Source: a bacterium (GTDB lineage Bacteria > DRYD01). From it: DNA of 64,000 nt. Positions 20,467-31,050 of the stretch are shown one piece after another. The notes beneath the pieces were generated by a model. That model saw nothing but the letters and a program-made list of their open reading frames with translations, was not told the DNA's origin and made no database searches. Location: positions 1 to 64,000 of the forward strand of contig JAUQQQ010000004.1 in NCBI GenBank assembly GCA_030549815.1. The letters are read 5' to 3'. Every line of letters starts with the position of its first letter. The stretch's first letter is position 1. The translations under genes and the position numbers were made by a program.

Positions 20467-20618
20467 CCCCTTTGTTTATAATAAAAATTCTTAAAAAACT
20501 GTAAAAAATAAATTAAAAAATTTTTAAAATTAAATTAAAATAAACAATAAAAGGGAAAATAAAGTAACCCTAAAAATTATAAAATTAGATAGAAATTAAA
20601 AAGAAGGGAGGGGGAAAA

Positions 20619-21299
20619 TTGACTTACCTAAAACAAGTACTTTACAATTTAGAAAGAAATCCTAAAGTTTTATTTACCATACAAAAGGCAAACTCAAACC
20701 TAAAAGCATGGGGATATACAGAACATGGTATTAGACACGCAAAAATTACATCACAACGAGCTATGTATATCCTTCAAAAACTATCCTATCCTGAAGAAGA
20801 TATCTATTTGGCAGGTATTGCAGGATTCCTACACGACATTGGAAATGTTATCTCCCGATACAACCACGAAATAAGTAGTTCATTCATAACATTTGAAATT
20901 CTCAAAGAAATGAATGTTAAATACGAAGACATAATTAAAGTGGTATCAGCAATAGGGTCACATGAAGATAACAGTTTTCTTGATATACCCGATCACATAG
21001 CATCCGCTCTCGTTATAGCAGATAAAAGCGATGTTCACAGAAGTAGAGTCCAAAATACAGATATGAATACCTTTGATATACACGACAGAGTCAATTATGC
21101 AGTCGAAAAAGATAAATTAATCGTTAATAAAAATTCATCAAAACACGATATAATATTAGATCTGAAAATAAACACAAATTACTCATCCATAATAGAATAC
21201 TTTGAAATATTTCTACATCGGATGAAAATGTGCAAAAGAAGTGCAGAAGTCCTATCGTCCGAATTTTATCTAATCATCAATGGACAAAGAATGGCTTAA
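20619..21299 (+). CDS. HD-domain phosphohydrolase
   Basis: HGIRHAKITSQRAMYIL ... GFLHDIGNVISRYNHEISS. Confidence 0.85.
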   Translation: MTYLKQVLYNLERNPKVLFTIQKANSNLKAWGYTEHGIRHAKITSQRAMYILQKLSYPEEDIYLAGIAGFLHDIGNVISRYNHEISSSFITFEILKEMNVKYEDIIKVVSAIGSHEDNSFLDIPDHIASALVIADKSDVHRSRVQNTDMNTFDIHDRVNYAVEKDKLIVNKNSSKHDIILDLKINTNYSSIIEYFEIFLHRMKMCKRSAEVLSSEFYLIINGQRMA

Positions 21300-21720
21300 A
21301 AAAATGAAAAAACCTTGCCCCCTAAAACTAAGTCTTAAACTAATTTCAAAAATAACAAGAATAATCCAAATAATTAAAAGTATTAAAATCTTTATACCAT
21401 TAATTATATCTATCTTTTCTCTCATTAATATCATTATTATCGAAACTAAAAATGATCAATTTAGGCAAAATGAAAATAAACAAAAACTAAAAGAGGATAT
21501 AAAAAATAACCTGCAAAAACTTGTTGATATTTTAGTTGAATCATTCTTCTCCTCTTCTCTACCAGCAATGGGATTATCATTAATCGTAAAACCCCAAGAA
21601 ATAACCAGTAACTTAACAAATATAATAAATAAATATACGGATCAAATTTTCGATGAAATACTACCTCAAAAAATAAAGTCAATAATAGCAAATAAAGAAA
21701 TAAATAATAAAAACCAATAG
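21280..21720 (+). CDS. Small protein with hydrophobic segment, unknown
   Basis: Overlaps HD gene end; hydrophobic stretch then basic helical region. Confidence 0.5.
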   Translation: MDKEWLKKMKKPCPLKLSLKLISKITRIIQIIKSIKIFIPLIISIFSLINIIIIETKNDQFRQNENKQKLKEDIKNNLQKLVDILVESFFSSSLPAMGLSLIVKPQEITSNLTNIINKYTDQIFDEILPQKIKSIIANKEINNKNQ

Positions 21721-21730
21721 AAACAAAAAA

Positions 21731-21788
21731 CCGCCTGTCATACAGGGCGGAATATAAATACCTATGACCCAAAACCTAAAGGTTTTGG
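21731..21788. other. Tandem hairpins in intergenic region
   Basis: CCGCCTGT-CAT-ACAGGGCGG (one bulge) and perfect CCAAAACC-TAAA-GGTTTTGG; on the minus strand the first is followed by TTTTTTGTTT. Confidence 0.6.
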
Positions 21789-21803
21789 CAAATAGAAAAC
21801 ACA

Positions 21804-22139
21804 ATGGAAAATAACTGCATATTCTGTAAGATAATAAACAAAGAAACTAAAGCAGAGATAATTTTTGAAGACGATAAAATTATTGTTTTCAAAGATATAT
21901 ACCCCAAAGCTCCCATTCATTGGCTCTTTGTCCCCAAAAAACACATACCTACCCATATGGAAATAACCGAAGAAGACAAGGAAATAATGGGACATCTACA
22001 CATTATCACTCAAAAAGTAGCCAAAGAAAACAATATAAACCATTACAAATTAATAATGAACTGCGGTTATGAAGCAGGACAAAGAGTATTTCACATACAC
22101 CTACACCTACTCTCAGGAAAAATAATGGGAGAAGTATAA
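21804..22139 (+). CDS. HIT-family protein
   Basis: CIFCKIINKET ... GQRVFHIHLHLLSG. Confidence 0.95.
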   Translation: MENNCIFCKIINKETKAEIIFEDDKIIVFKDIYPKAPIHWLFVPKKHIPTHMEITEEDKEIMGHLHIITQKVAKENNINHYKLIMNCGYEAGQRVFHIHLHLLSGKIMGEV

Positions 22140-23453
22140 ATGGGAAAAATAGAAGTAGAAAAATTCCTAAACATATTGGAACAAAAATATAATCTCCACA
22201 TTAACTTCGATGTTATACTTGTTACAGGAACAGCAGGTAAAACCACAACATCACATTACATCAACCTAATCCTACAAAACTCTACAAACCTCAAAATAGG
22301 CTTATTTTCTAAACCACACATAACTAACATAACAGAAAGGATTAGAATAAACTACGTACCAATAAAAGAAAATCAATTTGAACAAATACAAAGTTTTGTT
22401 AAATCCATCAACCAAGAGCATAATCTTAATTTCAGTTGGTTTGACGAATTAGTAAGCATTGCAATCATTTACTTTATAAAAGAAAAAATTGATTTAGCAA
22501 TATTTGAAATAGGAATTGGAGGTTTGAAAGATTCTACAAATGCATTAAAATCAATAATAAATGTCATTACCAATATAGGATTAGAACATACAGATATCCT
22601 TGGAAAAACAATAAAAGAAATAGCACAACAAAAAGCAGGAATAATTAAAAATAAATCAATAGTAGTAACAAACGCAACAAAAGGATTAAAACAAATAAAA
22701 GAAAAAGCAAAACAAACTAATTCAAAAATTTATAAACCTACAAACTTCTTCAAAATAGAAAAAATAAACTCACAATTCCCTTCTTATACTTACAAAATAA
22801 AACTTAAAACAGAAACAAGGAAAACAGACTTATTTAATAAAAAAGAACTAACATTAAAGTTTAATACATACTACTTAGTAGAAAATTTTTTAATAGCTTT
22901 AACTACGTCACTGTTGTATTGCATGGAAAAAAACATAAATACCAGATTCGATAATTTGCAAAATTGTGTAGACTCTATGGATGTAAAGCTAAAAACTCAA
23001 ATTTTTGAATATTACGACAAAAAAATTATAATCGATACTGCCAAAGATTACCAATCCCTATTAAAATTATTTAAAGAATTATTTACAAGAATAAATCAAA
23101 AATTCGCAGTAATTCTGTCTTTTTCAAAAGGCAAAGAATTAAAATTAATAAAAAAATTGCTACTTAATCTACTCGAAAAAAACATAAAATTATACCTTTC
23201 TGAGCATTCCATAGAAGAAAAAAAATTAAACCCATACCACCTAAAAGAAAAACTAATAGAAAAATCAAAAAAAATGGAAGAAAAAGAAAAATTAAAAAAC
23301 TTGCAAATAATAACACCATTAAGCCAAATAGAAGAAGAAATAAAAAAAATAGAAGAGCAAATAATTGTTATAACAGGCTCATTATATTTCTGTGCTGAAA
23401 TTTATAACAACTTATTAAATAAACGTCCAGAAAACTTCCAAGTAGCAAAATAA
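22140..23453 (+). CDS. folC: Folylpolyglutamate/dihydrofolate synthase (Mur ligase family)
   Basis: VTGTAGKTTTSHYIN, SKPHITNITERIRIN, TNIGLEHTDILGKTIKEIAQQKAGIIK. Confidence 0.85.
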   Translation: MGKIEVEKFLNILEQKYNLHINFDVILVTGTAGKTTTSHYINLILQNSTNLKIGLFSKPHITNITERIRINYVPIKENQFEQIQSFVKSINQEHNLNFSWFDELVSIAIIYFIKEKIDLAIFEIGIGGLKDSTNALKSIINVITNIGLEHTDILGKTIKEIAQQKAGIIKNKSIVVTNATKGLKQIKEKAKQTNSKIYKPTNFFKIEKINSQFPSYTYKIKLKTETRKTDLFNKKELTLKFNTYYLVENFLIALTTSLLYCMEKNINTRFDNLQNCVDSMDVKLKTQIFEYYDKKIIIDTAKDYQSLLKLFKELFTRINQKFAVILSFSKGKELKLIKKLLLNLLEKNIKLYLSEHSIEEKKLNPYHLKEKLIEKSKKMEEKEKLKNLQIITPLSQIEEEIKKIEEQIIVITGSLYFCAEIYNNLLNKRPENFQVAK

Positions 23454-23527
23454 AAAGATCCTTTTTTAAAAAGTGGAAAACTCCCACAGCAGGAATACCC
23501 TATCTTAGGGGAAAGGAGAGAAAGTTA

Positions 23528-24343
23528 ATGTTATTATTCGGAACAGCAGGAATCCCAAACTCGGCCAAAAAAGACACCTTCTCAGGAATACTCAGGCTAA
23601 GAGAGTTAAATTTAGACGCAATGGAACTTGAATTCGTCCATGGAGTTAAAATATCACACATAAATGCTCAAAAAATAAATACTTTTGCTAATAAAAATAA
23701 TATTTCCCTCTCTTCTCATGCCCCGTATTATATAAACCTTAATTCATTGGAAAAAGAAAAAATAGAAGCAAGCATATTAAGGATAATAAAAACTGCAGAA
23801 ATATCACATATTAGTGGTGCCAGGAACATCGTAGTCCACCCAGGATACTACCACAATATGGATAAACTGGAAGTTTATAATAATATAAAAAATGCATTAA
23901 AAAAAGTAGTCCAAGAAATAGAAAAATATAATGTCGTTATAAGAATAGAAACAATGGGAAAGATTAGCCAATTCGGTTCTTTAGAAGAAGTTCTCAATCT
24001 ATCTCAAGACCTGGGACCCAAAATTATGCCATGCATAGATTTTGCACATCTACACGCAAGAACTATCGGAAAAATAAATTCTTACAATGAATTCTGTAAA
24101 GTCATCGATGACATACAACATAAATTAGGAAAAGAAGCAATAAAAGATGTTCATATACATGTTTCTGGAATAAAATACAATGAAAAAGGAGAACTACATC
24201 ATCTAAATTTCAAGGAATCAGATTTCAATTATATCGATTTAATTAAAGCACTCAAAGATTTAGAAGTAGAAGGAATGGTCATCTGTGAAAGCCCTAATTT
24301 AGAAGAAGATGCGCTATTACTTAAAAACCTTTACCATAATTAA
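23528..24343 (+). CDS. AP endonuclease family 2 (endonuclease IV-like TIM barrel)
   Basis: SSHAPYYINL, VVHPGYY, IRIETMGK, CIDFAHLHAR, VHIHVSG, ICESPN metal-ligand motifs. Confidence 0.8.
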   Translation: MLLFGTAGIPNSAKKDTFSGILRLRELNLDAMELEFVHGVKISHINAQKINTFANKNNISLSSHAPYYINLNSLEKEKIEASILRIIKTAEISHISGARNIVVHPGYYHNMDKLEVYNNIKNALKKVVQEIEKYNVVIRIETMGKISQFGSLEEVLNLSQDLGPKIMPCIDFAHLHARTIGKINSYNEFCKVIDDIQHKLGKEAIKDVHIHVSGIKYNEKGELHHLNFKESDFNYIDLIKALKDLEVEGMVICESPNLEEDALLLKNLYHN

Positions 24344-24345
24344 CC

Positions 24346-25086
24346 TTATTTTTTATTGAAAGAAACATAATACAATGGATTAGGTAGTTTGAATCCTTTT
24401 AAAGAATAACCTCCTAAAAGGTCACTTAATTGATCACCAATGTTTGCAATAATGGTATATCCCATACCTACTATTTCTTTTCTTGCTTTTACTTTACTTT
24501 CACCTACACTAAGTTCTGGATCCCTAAAAAATATACCATCAAAATTGTCAAAACCCTCCTTCTTTAAATTAGAAATAGTAATATCTTTATCAACTTTTTT
24601 CCTACCTGTTACAAAAAATACCTTAATTCCCATACTTTTGCATATTTTATATAATTCTAATACAGGTTTGATAGCAACTGCTTTCTGAGAATACCTCCAT
24701 TCAATCAGTTTTTCATAAGTAACATTAAAATTATTTTCCAAATGCAACTGGGCATTAGATAAAGCAGTCTCATCTATATCCAAAACAACAGCAGGATTAT
24801 TCACTTCTTTATAAGTAGTAACAATGTGTTTCATAGCAAGTTTTACTACTTTCTCTATGTCTCTTTCATACTCACCGTTATTTAAATAATTAATGATCTT
24901 ATTTTTCAGTAAACCTAATTCATCAATTTCCTCAGGTATATATGTATCATCAAAGTCAAGCATCTTACCATTTTTAGAAACATTTTGAAATTTATGGTTG
25001 AGAAAAAGTGAATGACTATCCTCTACAATAGATAAATTCATACTAATTCCACTACCCTCCCAATTGCAGATAATTATATATTTCAA
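24346..25086 (-). CDS. HAD-superfamily acid phosphatase-like protein (class B/IIIB)
   Basis: PAVVLDIDETALSNAQ, KVFFVTGRKKVDKDITISNLKKEGF; start may be the internal Met at 25041. Confidence 0.75.
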   Translation of the reverse strand: MKYIIICNWEGSGISMNLSIVEDSHSLFLNHKFQNVSKNGKMLDFDDTYIPEEIDELGLLKNKIINYLNNGEYERDIEKVVKLAMKHIVTTYKEVNNPAVVLDIDETALSNAQLHLENNFNVTYEKLIEWRYSQKAVAIKPVLELYKICKSMGIKVFFVTGRKKVDKDITISNLKKEGFDNFDGIFFRDPELSVGESKVKARKEIVGMGYTIIANIGDQLSDLLGGYSLKGFKLPNPLYYVSFNKK

Positions 25087-25132
25087 ACAATACCTGAATA
25101 AAATAAATAAATGTAAAAAAAATGTAAAAAAC

Positions 25133-26323
25133 TTAATAATATTTTTTATTAATTTGCCTCAAAACAAAAGGAGCAATAAAAGTTGTCAAAAGAACAACAA
25201 ATATAACAACAGCGTATAATAAATCGTTATATATTTTGGCTTGCCTACCGAATTCAGCAAATATAAGCCCGACCTCACCACGAGGAAGCATCGAAAAACC
25301 AACCATTAACCTCTCCCTAAAACTAACATTAATAAAAAATCCTGCTAAAACCTTAGAAACAACAGCAACAATAGTTATAATAACAGTTAAAATCCAAAAA
25401 TCAAGTGAAGCAAAATTTATTGATTTTAAATTAACTTGCAAACCTATGAAAACAAAAAACACAGGAGTAAAAAGCCAAATTAAGGGAAGTATCGAATGCT
25501 CCACCTTCTCCATAGTTTGCTTCTTTGTTGATAAAAATTTCAAAAATGGTATGTTAAATCCCCTTGACATAGCCAAACCAACAATAAAAGCACCTAAAAT
25601 TTCAGGAGAACCAAATTTATAAGCTAAAAACGAAAAAATAAAAACTACAGATATAACCGCCGCAGGTATAAAATCCAAATTTTCAAGCTTTTCTGAAAGT
25701 ATTTCAACCAATTTTGTCATCAATTGAGCTACAAAAGGTGCAAATATAAAGAAAGTGCCCAAGTAAAGAAATAGTACCAATATGTTATTGAATTCAAAAG
25801 ACATATTTTGAGATAACTGAACAAGAATAGCCAATATAACAACACCTAAGATATCATCCAAAACAGCAGCACCTAATACAATCTGTGCAAAATTTTCTTT
25901 CATCTTATCAAGATCTTTTAAAACTCTCACAGTAATTCCTATACTCGTTGCAGCCATAGTCCCTCCAATGAACAACGAAACGATAAAATCCATCTTTAAT
26001 AACAAAAAACAAACAAAAAAAGAAAAAATAATAGGCAAGAAAGCACCCACGAAAGCAACAATTAAAGCATTAATCCCTACCATCCTTAGCTGTCTTATAT
26101 TAGCTTCCATTCCCACTTGGAATAACAATAATACAACACCAATCTCTGCCACTATCTTTATAACCTCATTAGGTTTAATTAATCCCAAAACACTTTGGCC
26201 TAAAATAATACCTACTAATATCTCACCAATAACCGAAGGATACCCGAATTTAGAAATAGTATCACCAATAATACGAGCCAATAAAACTATTAATCCCAAA
26301 TACCAAAATATACTGTGATCCAT
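25133..26323 (-). CDS. CPA2-type Na+/H+ (or K+/H+) antiporter
   Basis: About 12 TM helices, GYPSVIGEILVGIILG, LLFQVGMEANIRQL, MLPRGEVGLIFAE. Confidence 0.9.
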   Translation of the reverse strand: MDHSIFWYLGLIVLLARIIGDTISKFGYPSVIGEILVGIILGQSVLGLIKPNEVIKIVAEIGVVLLLFQVGMEANIRQLRMVGINALIVAFVGAFLPIIFSFFVCFLLLKMDFIVSLFIGGTMAATSIGITVRVLKDLDKMKENFAQIVLGAAVLDDILGVVILAILVQLSQNMSFEFNNILVLFLYLGTFFIFAPFVAQLMTKLVEILSEKLENLDFIPAAVISVVFIFSFLAYKFGSPEILGAFIVGLAMSRGFNIPFLKFLSTKKQTMEKVEHSILPLIWLFTPVFFVFIGLQVNLKSINFASLDFWILTVIITIVAVVSKVLAGFFINVSFRERLMVGFSMLPRGEVGLIFAEFGRQAKIYNDLLYAVVIFVVLLTTFIAPFVLRQINKKYY

Positions 26324-26494
26324 ACTCCTATTTTTGTTTTAACAACAAACTCGGGATTTTCAACCTTACAAAATTATCATACTAGCAAACTGTAGCAGAA
26401 CGCTTTATTCCCTGCTCTCTATTAAACCACTCTATCTTCCTTTTCTTCTTGAAAGACGACTACCTTTTAAAACTACGTTCTTTGTTTTTCAAAT

Positions 26495-27508
26495 TTAAAC
26501 TTTAATTTTATTTTTTACCATGTAATGGAGCAAATCTGCAACTCTTGCAGAATAACCCATTTCATTATCATACCAAGCAAATATCTTTACCATATTTCCA
26601 TTTATAACCTGAGTTGATAACCCATCAACGATAGAAGAATAAGTTGATCCTTTAAAATCCATGGAAACAAGTGGTTCCTCTGTATATGCTAATATCCCTT
26701 TTAAATATGTTTCCGAAGCATTTTTTAATGCATTATTAACATCCTCGACAGTTACATTCCTTTCAGTAAGGACAACAAAATCCACCAGTGAAACTGTAGG
26801 AGTTGGGACTCTTATAGAAACACCTGTAAATTTTCCTTTTAATTGAGGAATAACCTTTTCAACTGCTTTTGCTGCACCAGTCGTAGTTGGGATCATATTC
26901 AAAGCAGCAGCTCTTGCTCTTCTCAAATCCTTATGAGCTATATCAAGTATTCTTTGGTCATTTGTATAAGAATGTATAGTTGTCATATGACCTGCGATAA
27001 TACCGAATTCCTTGAAAATAACTTTAGCAAGGGGTGCCAAACAATTTGTTGTACAGGAAGCATTAGAAATAACAAAATGTTTTGATAAATCAAGTGCTTC
27101 TTCATTAACTCCCAAAACTACTGTAATATCTTCACCTTTCGCAGGAGCAGTTATAACAACGTATTTAGCTCCCGCTTTCAAATGTTTTTCAGCTTTGTCT
27201 CTATCCGTAAATTTTCCACTTGACTCGACAACTATTTCGACACCAAGATCTTTCCATGGTAATTTTTCAGGGTCAGCCTCTTGAAAAACTTTTATTTTCC
27301 TGCCATCTATTTGAATATAATCTTCTCCACTCCTTACTTCACCATCATAAACCCCATAAGTACTATCATATTTAAAAAGAAAAGCATTTGTATGAGGATC
27401 AACAAGGTCATTAACAGCAACCACATCAAACTCGGGATACTTTTTTAATATACTTTTCAAAGTTAATCTACCAATTCTTCCAAATCCATTTATAGCTACT
27501 TTTGTCAT
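26495..27508 (-). CDS. gap: Glyceraldehyde-3-phosphate dehydrogenase, type I
   Basis: [36 protein letters not shown]. Confidence 0.97.
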   Translation of the reverse strand: MTKVAINGFGRIGRLTLKSILKKYPEFDVVAVNDLVDPHTNAFLFKYDSTYGVYDGEVRSGEDYIQIDGRKIKVFQEADPEKLPWKDLGVEIVVESSGKFTDRDKAEKHLKAGAKYVVITAPAKGEDITVVLGVNEEALDLSKHFVISNASCTTNCLAPLAKVIFKEFGIIAGHMTTIHSYTNDQRILDIAHKDLRRARAAALNMIPTTTGAAKAVEKVIPQLKGKFTGVSIRVPTPTVSLVDFVVLTERNVTVEDVNNALKNASETYLKGILAYTEEPLVSMDFKGSTYSSIVDGLSTQVINGNMVKIFAWYDNEMGYSARVADLLHYMVKNKIKV

Positions 27509-27521
27509 TCTTTTCCCCCCT

Positions 27522-28967
27522 TTATTTTGAAGTTAATATCAACCTGCTACTCTTTATCGGAGAATTCTTTTTAATAAAATCAACTATTAATTCCCTGGCA
27601 TACCCATAATTCTGCAAAACTGGGAACTTAGAGAACTCAGTATATCCATCTCCACCATAATAAAGAAAATCCACAGTTGCTACAGTATAATATTCATCCT
27701 CCTTCAGCTCTTTACCTCTCAAAAACCACTTCCCATTAATATTCTCCAATGAATCATTGTAGTGAAGCTTTGTTTTCTTTTGATCCATTGAATCAAGTAA
27801 GGAAATTAAATCTGAGCCTTTCATCTTAAACTTGACAACCGTATTTTCAAAAGGTAAGATGTTAAAAATTTCTCCATATGTTATTTCTCCTTTATTCAAT
27901 ACATCTCTTATTCCACCGTGATTATAAAAAGCTATATCACTATTTGTCATATAACTTAAAACATTGGTTATAAACGTTCCTAAATTTTTATCAATATCTT
28001 TGGAATCTTTATTAAGTTCAACATCAGAAAAACCTATTACTTCAGAAGAATATTTCTCAGCATCCACAATATAATTTTGAACAACTTTATATGCATTTTT
28101 ATCAGGATTTATTATAGCATTTATCGTTGGATAAAGACTATAACTAAAACTTTTTATTTTCTTATTTTCAACGTCCAACTTTATATGCCCAACATACTTT
28201 CCATAAGATCCTGCCTGAACAATGTATATTTTCTTATTATTATTCTCAACAACTATAGGTTCGAACAATTCCGTATGGCTATGTCCTCCTACTATAAGAT
28301 CAACAAAATCAACATTTTTTGCAATTCTTTCATCTTCTTTAACTCCACAATGAGAAAGAACCACAACTAAATCAGGATTTTGAGCTAAAATATCATTTTT
28401 GTATTTATTAAGAGTTTCAACAGGATCAATTATATCCCTATTATTCAAAGCATTTGGCATAGTTATTATTTTTGTTTCTGGCGTTAATAACCCAATAACT
28501 GCCACTCTTAAACCATCTTTGTTAATAATAACGAATGGTTTTGTATTATCAAAAAGAGGATAAGCATTGGCACATAAAACAGGAGCAGATAATCTTCTAA
28601 CCATATTTTTCATTGCATCATATCCAAAATCAAACTCATGATTACCCAAAGCAACAGCATCAAATTTCAAATAGTTATAGAAATCAACAACAGATAATCC
28701 ATTAGACAAGTTAGAATATATAGTTCCCGCACTAAAATCACCTGCATCAAATAACAATACATTCTTCTCCTTTTGTTTAATATTGTTTACTATAGCAGAT
28801 ATATACTCAGCACCTGCAACAGTATAACTGTAATTTTTATAAATCTTCTGAACCTGCGGCACCAACCTTCCATGAAAATCATTTAAATGAACTATATTAA
28901 GTTCTTTCGCAAATACAGATGCAAAAACCAAAATTAAAATTAAAACAATGGTTATTATTTTTTTCAT
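27522..28967 (-). CDS. Secreted 5'-nucleotidase/UshA-like metallophosphoesterase
   Basis: Signal peptide; [42 protein letters not shown]. Confidence 0.92.
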   Translation of the reverse strand: MKKIITIVLILILVFASVFAKELNIVHLNDFHGRLVPQVQKIYKNYSYTVAGAEYISAIVNNIKQKEKNVLLFDAGDFSAGTIYSNLSNGLSVVDFYNYLKFDAVALGNHEFDFGYDAMKNMVRRLSAPVLCANAYPLFDNTKPFVIINKDGLRVAVIGLLTPETKIITMPNALNNRDIIDPVETLNKYKNDILAQNPDLVVVLSHCGVKEDERIAKNVDFVDLIVGGHSHTELFEPIVVENNNKKIYIVQAGSYGKYVGHIKLDVENKKIKSFSYSLYPTINAIINPDKNAYKVVQNYIVDAEKYSSEVIGFSDVELNKDSKDIDKNLGTFITNVLSYMTNSDIAFYNHGGIRDVLNKGEITYGEIFNILPFENTVVKFKMKGSDLISLLDSMDQKKTKLHYNDSLENINGKWFLRGKELKEDEYYTVATVDFLYYGGDGYTEFSKFPVLQNYGYARELIVDFIKKNSPIKSSRLILTSK

Positions 28968-28982
28968 TGTATTCCTACTTAA

Positions 28983-29100
28983 CTATGCAACAGCATAGGT
29001 CAGGTTACTTGTATTCCGCCATAACCTGACAAGCGGAAAGTAAACTACCACACGTTTTTCATCCTTAATCGCATCCACACACATAATCTACATCCCTTAC
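28983..29100 (-). promoter_or_regulatory. Putative structured 5' leader (H-type pseudoknot + hairpin) upstream of 5'-nucleotidase gene
   Basis: Minus strand TTCCGC-TT-GTCAGGTTA-TG-GCGGAA-TACAAG-TAACCTGAC gives interleaved 6 bp and 9 bp perfect stems, then CTATGC-TGTT-GCATAG; locally GC-richer. Confidence 0.6.
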
Positions 29101-29145
29101 AACTTGTTTATTTCCACCTTTGAATTAAAACCCACCCATATTGCA

Positions 29146-30087
29146 TTAAACCTCAACTCTAATAAATTCCTTCTCATAAACCTTCTCGAAAAACAACCAT
29201 TCATCATTTCGTTGGTATTTATAAAAATTATCAACATTGATATAAGTCATCGTTGCAAAAATACTAATAAAGATAAAATAAAAAAGATTTGGATGAAAAG
29301 CGGTTAATGGTAAAATTAGAGTAGAAAAAATAGCAACCTTTTTTAAGAAAGGAACACTTTTCTCAATTCTATTAATATCAAAACCCTTTAGGAAAGGTAA
29401 AGTAAAAACATGTTTCATTAACCACCAAATTCTTGAATAATTATAATGACTTTTACCAAAAAACCTATTAAAATGTTTAACCGGATAATTTGATATCAAC
29501 TCTTTTTTAGCTTTAGTAATTATAGGTAAGAACCTGTGATAACCATGCGGCAGTTTTAAACCTTTAACACATTGATCCCTATATACCTTTAATGAACATC
29601 CCACATCCTTAACGTCATAGTTTGATACCAGCCTAATAATCCAATTGCCTATATTACTTATTTTTACCCTCATTCCTTCATTTCTTTGTTTTCTATATCC
29701 GCTAACAGCATCCAAATTTTCATTTATTAATTTTTTTATCATATAAACAAGGTCTTCAGGATCATTTTGAAGATCAGAATCTATGGTAGCAACGAATTTT
29801 CCTTTAAATTTGGAGAATCCGAGGCTAAGAGCAGCAGACTGCCCCTCATTCTTCAAAAACTTATAAATATAAACACTGAGATTAATAGATTCAACAGGGA
29901 TACTATCAATAGATTTTATAAGTAAATCAGTGCTATTATCACTACTACCATCATCTATAAAAATAATTTCAAAATTATTTAACCCTAAATCCTTTTTTAT
30001 TTTCTCAAAAGTGTTTACGATTTTACTATATAATATTGGCAAATTTAATTCTTCGTTATGATAAGGGACGATTAAGCTCAAGTCCAT
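29146..30087 (-). CDS. Glycosyltransferase family 2 (DPM1/ArnC-like) with C-terminal hydrophobic segment
   Basis: LSLIVPYHNEELNLPILY, FIDDGSSDNST, ATIDSDLQNDPED. Confidence 0.92.
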   Translation of the reverse strand: MDLSLIVPYHNEELNLPILYSKIVNTFEKIKKDLGLNNFEIIFIDDGSSDNSTDLLIKSIDSIPVESINLSVYIYKFLKNEGQSAALSLGFSKFKGKFVATIDSDLQNDPEDLVYMIKKLINENLDAVSGYRKQRNEGMRVKISNIGNWIIRLVSNYDVKDVGCSLKVYRDQCVKGLKLPHGYHRFLPIITKAKKELISNYPVKHFNRFFGKSHYNYSRIWWLMKHVFTLPFLKGFDINRIEKSVPFLKKVAIFSTLILPLTAFHPNLFYFIFISIFATMTYINVDNFYKYQRNDEWLFFEKVYEKEFIRVEV

Positions 30088-30695
30088 ATTATATGCCTTT
30101 CCGCTAAAGCAGTTAATAATTCGATAGCTGCCTTGAAATTCTTCTCATTCTGTATGATTATATCTGCATACTTTTTAGTAGGTTCAATAAATTCAACATA
30201 CATCGGACGCACAAAATTAACATATTGCTCAATTATATCATCAATATCTCTTCCTCTTTCCTTTATATCCCTGTAAATCCTTCTAATCAGCCTTATATCA
30301 TCCGGCGCTTCGACAAATATCTTTATCTTGCTCATCCTTCTAATTCTCTCATCATAAAGAGCAAACAAGCCTTCCAAAATAACCACAGAATTTGGGTAAA
30401 CCAACTCAAACTCCTCTTTTCTTGTATATTCAGTAAAAGAATAAATCGGTTTTTTTATGGGCTTACCAGAAATTAAACTATCGAGATGGGTATAAAGAAG
30501 ATCCCAATCTATAGAATTAGGATGATCAAAATTAAACTTCTTTCTTTCTTCAAAGCTCAAATGAGAAAGATCAACATAATAAGAATCCATACTTATAAGA
30601 GAAACTTTATTACTATTAAGTATTTCAATGATGTTCTTTGCGATTGTAGTTTTACCCGACGCAGTTCCACCTGCTATAGCAATTAGCAACATCAA
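30078..30695 (-). CDS. udk: Uridine kinase
   Basis: IAGGTASGKTTIAKNI, MDSYY, NFDHPNSIDWDLL. Confidence 0.93.
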   Translation of the reverse strand: MMLLIAIAGGTASGKTTIAKNIIEILNSNKVSLISMDSYYVDLSHLSFEERKKFNFDHPNSIDWDLLYTHLDSLISGKPIKKPIYSFTEYTRKEEFELVYPNSVVILEGLFALYDERIRRMSKIKIFVEAPDDIRLIRRIYRDIKERGRDIDDIIEQYVNFVRPMYVEFIEPTKKYADIIIQNEKNFKAAIELLTALAERHIIWT

Positions 30696-30718
30696 TTACA
30701 CCTTTCCCACACCTTTAA

Positions 30719-31030
30719 CTATTTCGCACCTTTTTGCTTATAAAAGTTTTCCCACTTTGCTTTAAACTCTTCCTTATTAAGCTTATAGTAATCTTTGTTT
30801 ATTTCAATATATGTTTTATACTCCTCAGGAACATCCTCCTCAGGATATATAGCACTAACTGGACATACACTTTCACAAGCACCACAATCTATACAAACAT
30901 CAGGGTCTATGTATAATTGAAACTCTCCACCATCTTCAGATTCAGTGGGATGTATACAATCAACAGGACAAACACTTACACAAGACCTATCCTTTGTACC
31001 TATGCATTTTTCTGTTATTACTCTTGCCAT
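30719..31030 (-). CDS. Ferredoxin (two Cys clusters)
   Basis: CIGTKDRSCVSVCPVDCIHP, CIDCGACESVCPVSAIYPE. Confidence 0.95.
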   Translation of the reverse strand: MARVITEKCIGTKDRSCVSVCPVDCIHPTESEDGGEFQLYIDPDVCIDCGACESVCPVSAIYPEEDVPEEYKTYIEINKDYYKLNKEEFKAKWENFYKQKGAK

Positions 31031-31050
31031 ACTTTTTTACCTCCTTTCAA

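Noticed and set aside
23460-23527. Small CCCTA-TCT-TAGGG hairpin before the endonuclease IV-like gene
   Set aside because: Short stem with weak evidence; too little for a regulatory call.
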